Source of the DNA: a bacterium (Candidatus Ratteibacteria) CG_4_9_14_3_um_filter_41_21
GTDB lineage: Bacteria > Ratteibacteria > UBA8468
Assembly (NCBI GenBank): GCA_002791075.1
Contig: PFWI01000272.1
Location: 1-6,683, forward strand
DNA: 6,683 nt
Direction: 5' to 3'
The notes under the pieces are model-generated. The model did not search any database. It was given only the letters and a program-made list of their open reading frames with translations, and was not told the DNA's origin. The stretch's first letter is position 1. Every line of letters starts with the position of its first letter. Of this stretch, positions 5,924 through 6,683 are shown piece after piece. The translations under genes were made by a program, and so were the position numbers.

Positions 5924-5977
5924 CTTCATGTCAGTTTCTATTCGTGTGCATTCGTGGATATGATAAGGAGGAAATAA

Positions 5978-6457
5978 ATGGATTATCAGGGAAGAGCGGA
6001 GAGAAGAAAATTTGTTCGTTTTGATTATCCCTTTTTTATCCAATATAAAGCGATAGAAAAAGGCTCCGAAGAGGAATCTCTCTCTTTAATTAGTTCAAGC
6101 GTAGAGAAGATATTAAAGAGCTGGGAAGAAAAAGGATATGATAAAAACAGGGTTTACTCCTCTTTATTAAAGGAGATGAAAGATTTTTCTTTTAGCAAAA
6201 ACATTAGCCAAGGAGGAATTTGCCTGGTTACCAGAGAAAAGTTTAAACCTGATACTTATCTAAAAGTAGAGATATATATTCCTATCCGAAAAGAGCCAAT
6301 CACCGGAACAGTAAAGGTAATATGGACAAAAAAAAGGATACTGCGGATAGGATACGAGACCGGAGTCTCCTTTGTAAAAATGAGTGAAGATAATAAAGGC
6401 ACACTTTCCAATATCCTTGGCCTCTTCAGCAAAACAGAACTTGAAGAATTAACCTAA
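5978..6457 (+). CDS. PilZ-domain protein, probable cyclic-di-GMP receptor
   Basis: The product is 159 residues. The N-terminus has the PilZ RxxxR signature as R10-K-F-V-R14 (ERRKFVRFD), then a strand (YPFFIQYK). The second signature is NISQGG (75-80, [D/N]xSxxG), followed by strands GICLVT, YLKVEIYIP, ITGTVKVIWT and YETGVSFV, the usual PilZ barrel order. Both ligand-binding motifs are intact, so c-di-GMP binding is likely. Between them lies an unusually long insert of about 40 residues (30-70), mostly charged and helix-like. No signal peptide, membrane segment or output domain is seen, so the partner is unknown; PilZ proteins of this kind affect motility, adhesion or polysaccharide export. 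An AAGGAGG SD lies six bases before the ATG. It stands alone between repeat spacer D and a tRNA gene. Confidence 0.88.
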   Translation: MDYQGRAERRKFVRFDYPFFIQYKAIEKGSEEESLSLISSSVEKILKSWEEKGYDKNRVYSSLLKEMKDFSFSKNISQGGICLVTREKFKPDTYLKVEIYIPIRKEPITGTVKVIWTKKRILRIGYETGVSFVKMSEDNKGTLSNILGLFSKTELEELT

Positions 6458-6477
6458 AAGAATTGTTCGCCTAGAAT
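6449..6477 (+). promoter_or_regulatory. Candidate promoter for tRNA-Leu
   Basis: TTAACC (6449-6454, 4 of 6 to TTGACA), 17 bases and TAGAAT (6472-6477, 5 of 6 to TATAAT) overlap the end of the PilZ gene. Transcription would start near 6484, about 38 bases before the mature tRNA. Support is consensus and spacing only. Confidence 0.4.
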
Positions 6478-6487
6478 ACTGGCGAAT
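6465..6487 (+). other. Small hairpin after the PilZ gene
   Basis: TTCGCC (6466-6471) pairs with GGCGAA (6481-6486) around a 9-base loop, and a G-U pair can be added. Only a broken T-rich stretch (TCTTAGT) follows, so it is at best a weak terminator. It also overlaps the candidate tRNA promoter. Confidence 0.4.
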
Positions 6488-6493
6488 CTTAGT

Positions 6494-6625
6494 AAATCCT
6501 CCAAGTAATGTTGGAGGACTTGCCGGGATGGCGGAAATGGCAGACGCGCCAGCTTGAGGGGCTGGTGGAAGCAATTCCGTAGGGGTTCAAATCCCCTTCC
6601 CGGCACTGCCTCCCTGGGAGGATTT
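6494..6625 (+). repeat. Perfect 9-bp inverted repeat bracketing the tRNA gene, with competing local hairpins
   Basis: AAATCCTCC (6494-6502) and GGAGGATTT (6617-6625) are exact complements on either side of tRNA-Leu. The upstream copy can instead form a local 8-bp hairpin, TCCTCCAA (6497-6504) with TTGGAGGA (6511-6518). The downstream copy can form CCTCC-CTG-GGAGG (6609-6621). The precursor therefore has two exclusive folds: a long clamp joining both tRNA ends, or one hairpin on each side. Confidence 0.75.
6522..6605 (+). tRNA. tRNA-Leu, anticodon GAG
   Basis: This is a class II tRNA of 84 bases. The acceptor GCCGGGA (6522-6528) pairs with TCCCGGC (6598-6604), and the discriminator is A6605. 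The D-arm region contains GATGGCGGAAATGGCAGACG. The anticodon stem CCAGC/GCTGG encloses the loop TTGAGGG with GAG at 6556-6558, reading CUC and CUU leucine codons. The long variable arm has a GGAA/TTCC stem (6567-6578), and the T arm is AGGGG-TTCAAAT-CCCCT (6581-6597). The 3' CCA is not encoded (CTG follows), so CCA must be added by a nucleotidyltransferase. Confidence 0.97.
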
Positions 6626-6683
6626 GAAGCCAAGTCGAGCGCATCCTGTGGATGAAAAGTGAACCGTAGGTGAACGACAGCGA
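6606..6683. other. Unexplained tRNA 3' flank reaching the window edge
   Basis: These 78 bases carry two perfect 5-bp triloop hairpins, CCTCC-CTG-GGAGG (6609-6621) and CATCC-TGT-GGATG (6642-6654), and a doubled GTGAAC (6659-6664 and 6670-6675). All three + frames contain stops. There is no clear T-run terminator. It could be repeat sequence or the start of another element cut by the edge. I do not recognise it with confidence. Confidence 0.4.

Larger units (their letters stand above)
5679..5957. repeat. Spacer D: nested composite palindrome between glyQ and the PilZ gene
   Basis: The outer arms are exact apart from a two-base centre: CCACGAAT-TA-ACACGAAT (5679-5696) and ATTCGTGT-GC-ATTCGTGG (5940-5957). 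The left arm begins at the base after the glyQ stop codon, and the right arm ends seven bases before the AAGGAGG of the next gene. A core element with its own ends fills the interior. The 299-base spacer has an open + frame (5714-5977), but its translation is repeat-derived and low in complexity, so I do not call a gene. Confidence 0.9.

Noticed and set aside
5714..5977. 87-residue + strand ORF
   Set aside because: It lies wholly inside repeat spacer D, its translation follows the palindromes and tandem units, and it has no SD or protein-like composition.
1796..5977. CRISPR-like array formed by the recurring spacer repeats
   Set aside because: The repeats are inverted, of several types and separated by whole genes, with no regular spacing or cas genes.
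6492..6683. Open minus-strand frame running across the tRNA gene to the edge
   Set aside because: It is the antisense of a tRNA and its hairpins, with no SD-supported start and no recognisable protein; antisense tRNA frames are often open by chance.

Overview
The window reads as one stretch of a bacterial chromosome. It has moderate-to-low GC by eye, and all protein genes sit on the + strand except a cold-shock gene running off the left edge on the minus strand. Gene content is housekeeping: PyrR, the aspartate carbamoyltransferase catalytic subunit, bifunctional PurH, a TIM-barrel sugar-phosphate isomerase/epimerase-like protein, the glycyl-tRNA synthetase alpha subunit, a PilZ-domain protein and tRNA-Leu(GAG). 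The heterotetrameric-type GlyRS (GlyQ), strong AAGGAGG ribosome binding sites and sigma70-like promoter elements are plainly bacterial. The spacers are full of palindromic repeats of the CACCACAAAGACACAAAG, CCACGAATTAACACGAAT and GTCATTC...GAATGAC kinds. I associate such repeats with uncultured candidate phyla (Omnitrophota-like and similar), but the sequence alone cannot fix the phylum.

Layout. 1-78 (minus): start of a CspA-family protein, with a good SD, a leader of about 145 nt holding an intrinsic-terminator-like hairpin, and a TTGACA-N17-TAAAGT promoter. 336-1795: pyrR and pyrB, overlapping by 4 bases (ATGA). 1796-1968: repeat spacer A. 1969-3528: purH, complete, with a 7-bp tandem repeat inside the coding sequence. 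3529-3793: spacer B. 3794-4615: sugar isomerase-like gene. 4616-4829: spacer C. 4830-5678: glyQ, with no glyS next to it. 5679-5977: spacer D, the most elaborate repeat. 5978-6457: PilZ protein. 6458-6683: candidate promoter, hairpins, tRNA-Leu(GAG) and an unexplained 78-base tail.

How the genes relate. pyrR and pyrB form a real translationally coupled pyrimidine unit. purH belongs to de novo purine synthesis. The later genes share orientation but no obvious pathway, and I see no convincing intrinsic terminator between any of the + strand genes. The most interesting material is not protein coding: the four consecutive spacers built as nested palindromes that stop just before the next gene's SD, the putative attenuator in the cold-shock leader, and the frame-sensitive heptamer repeat in purH. 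I did not find a clear new defence or mobile system.
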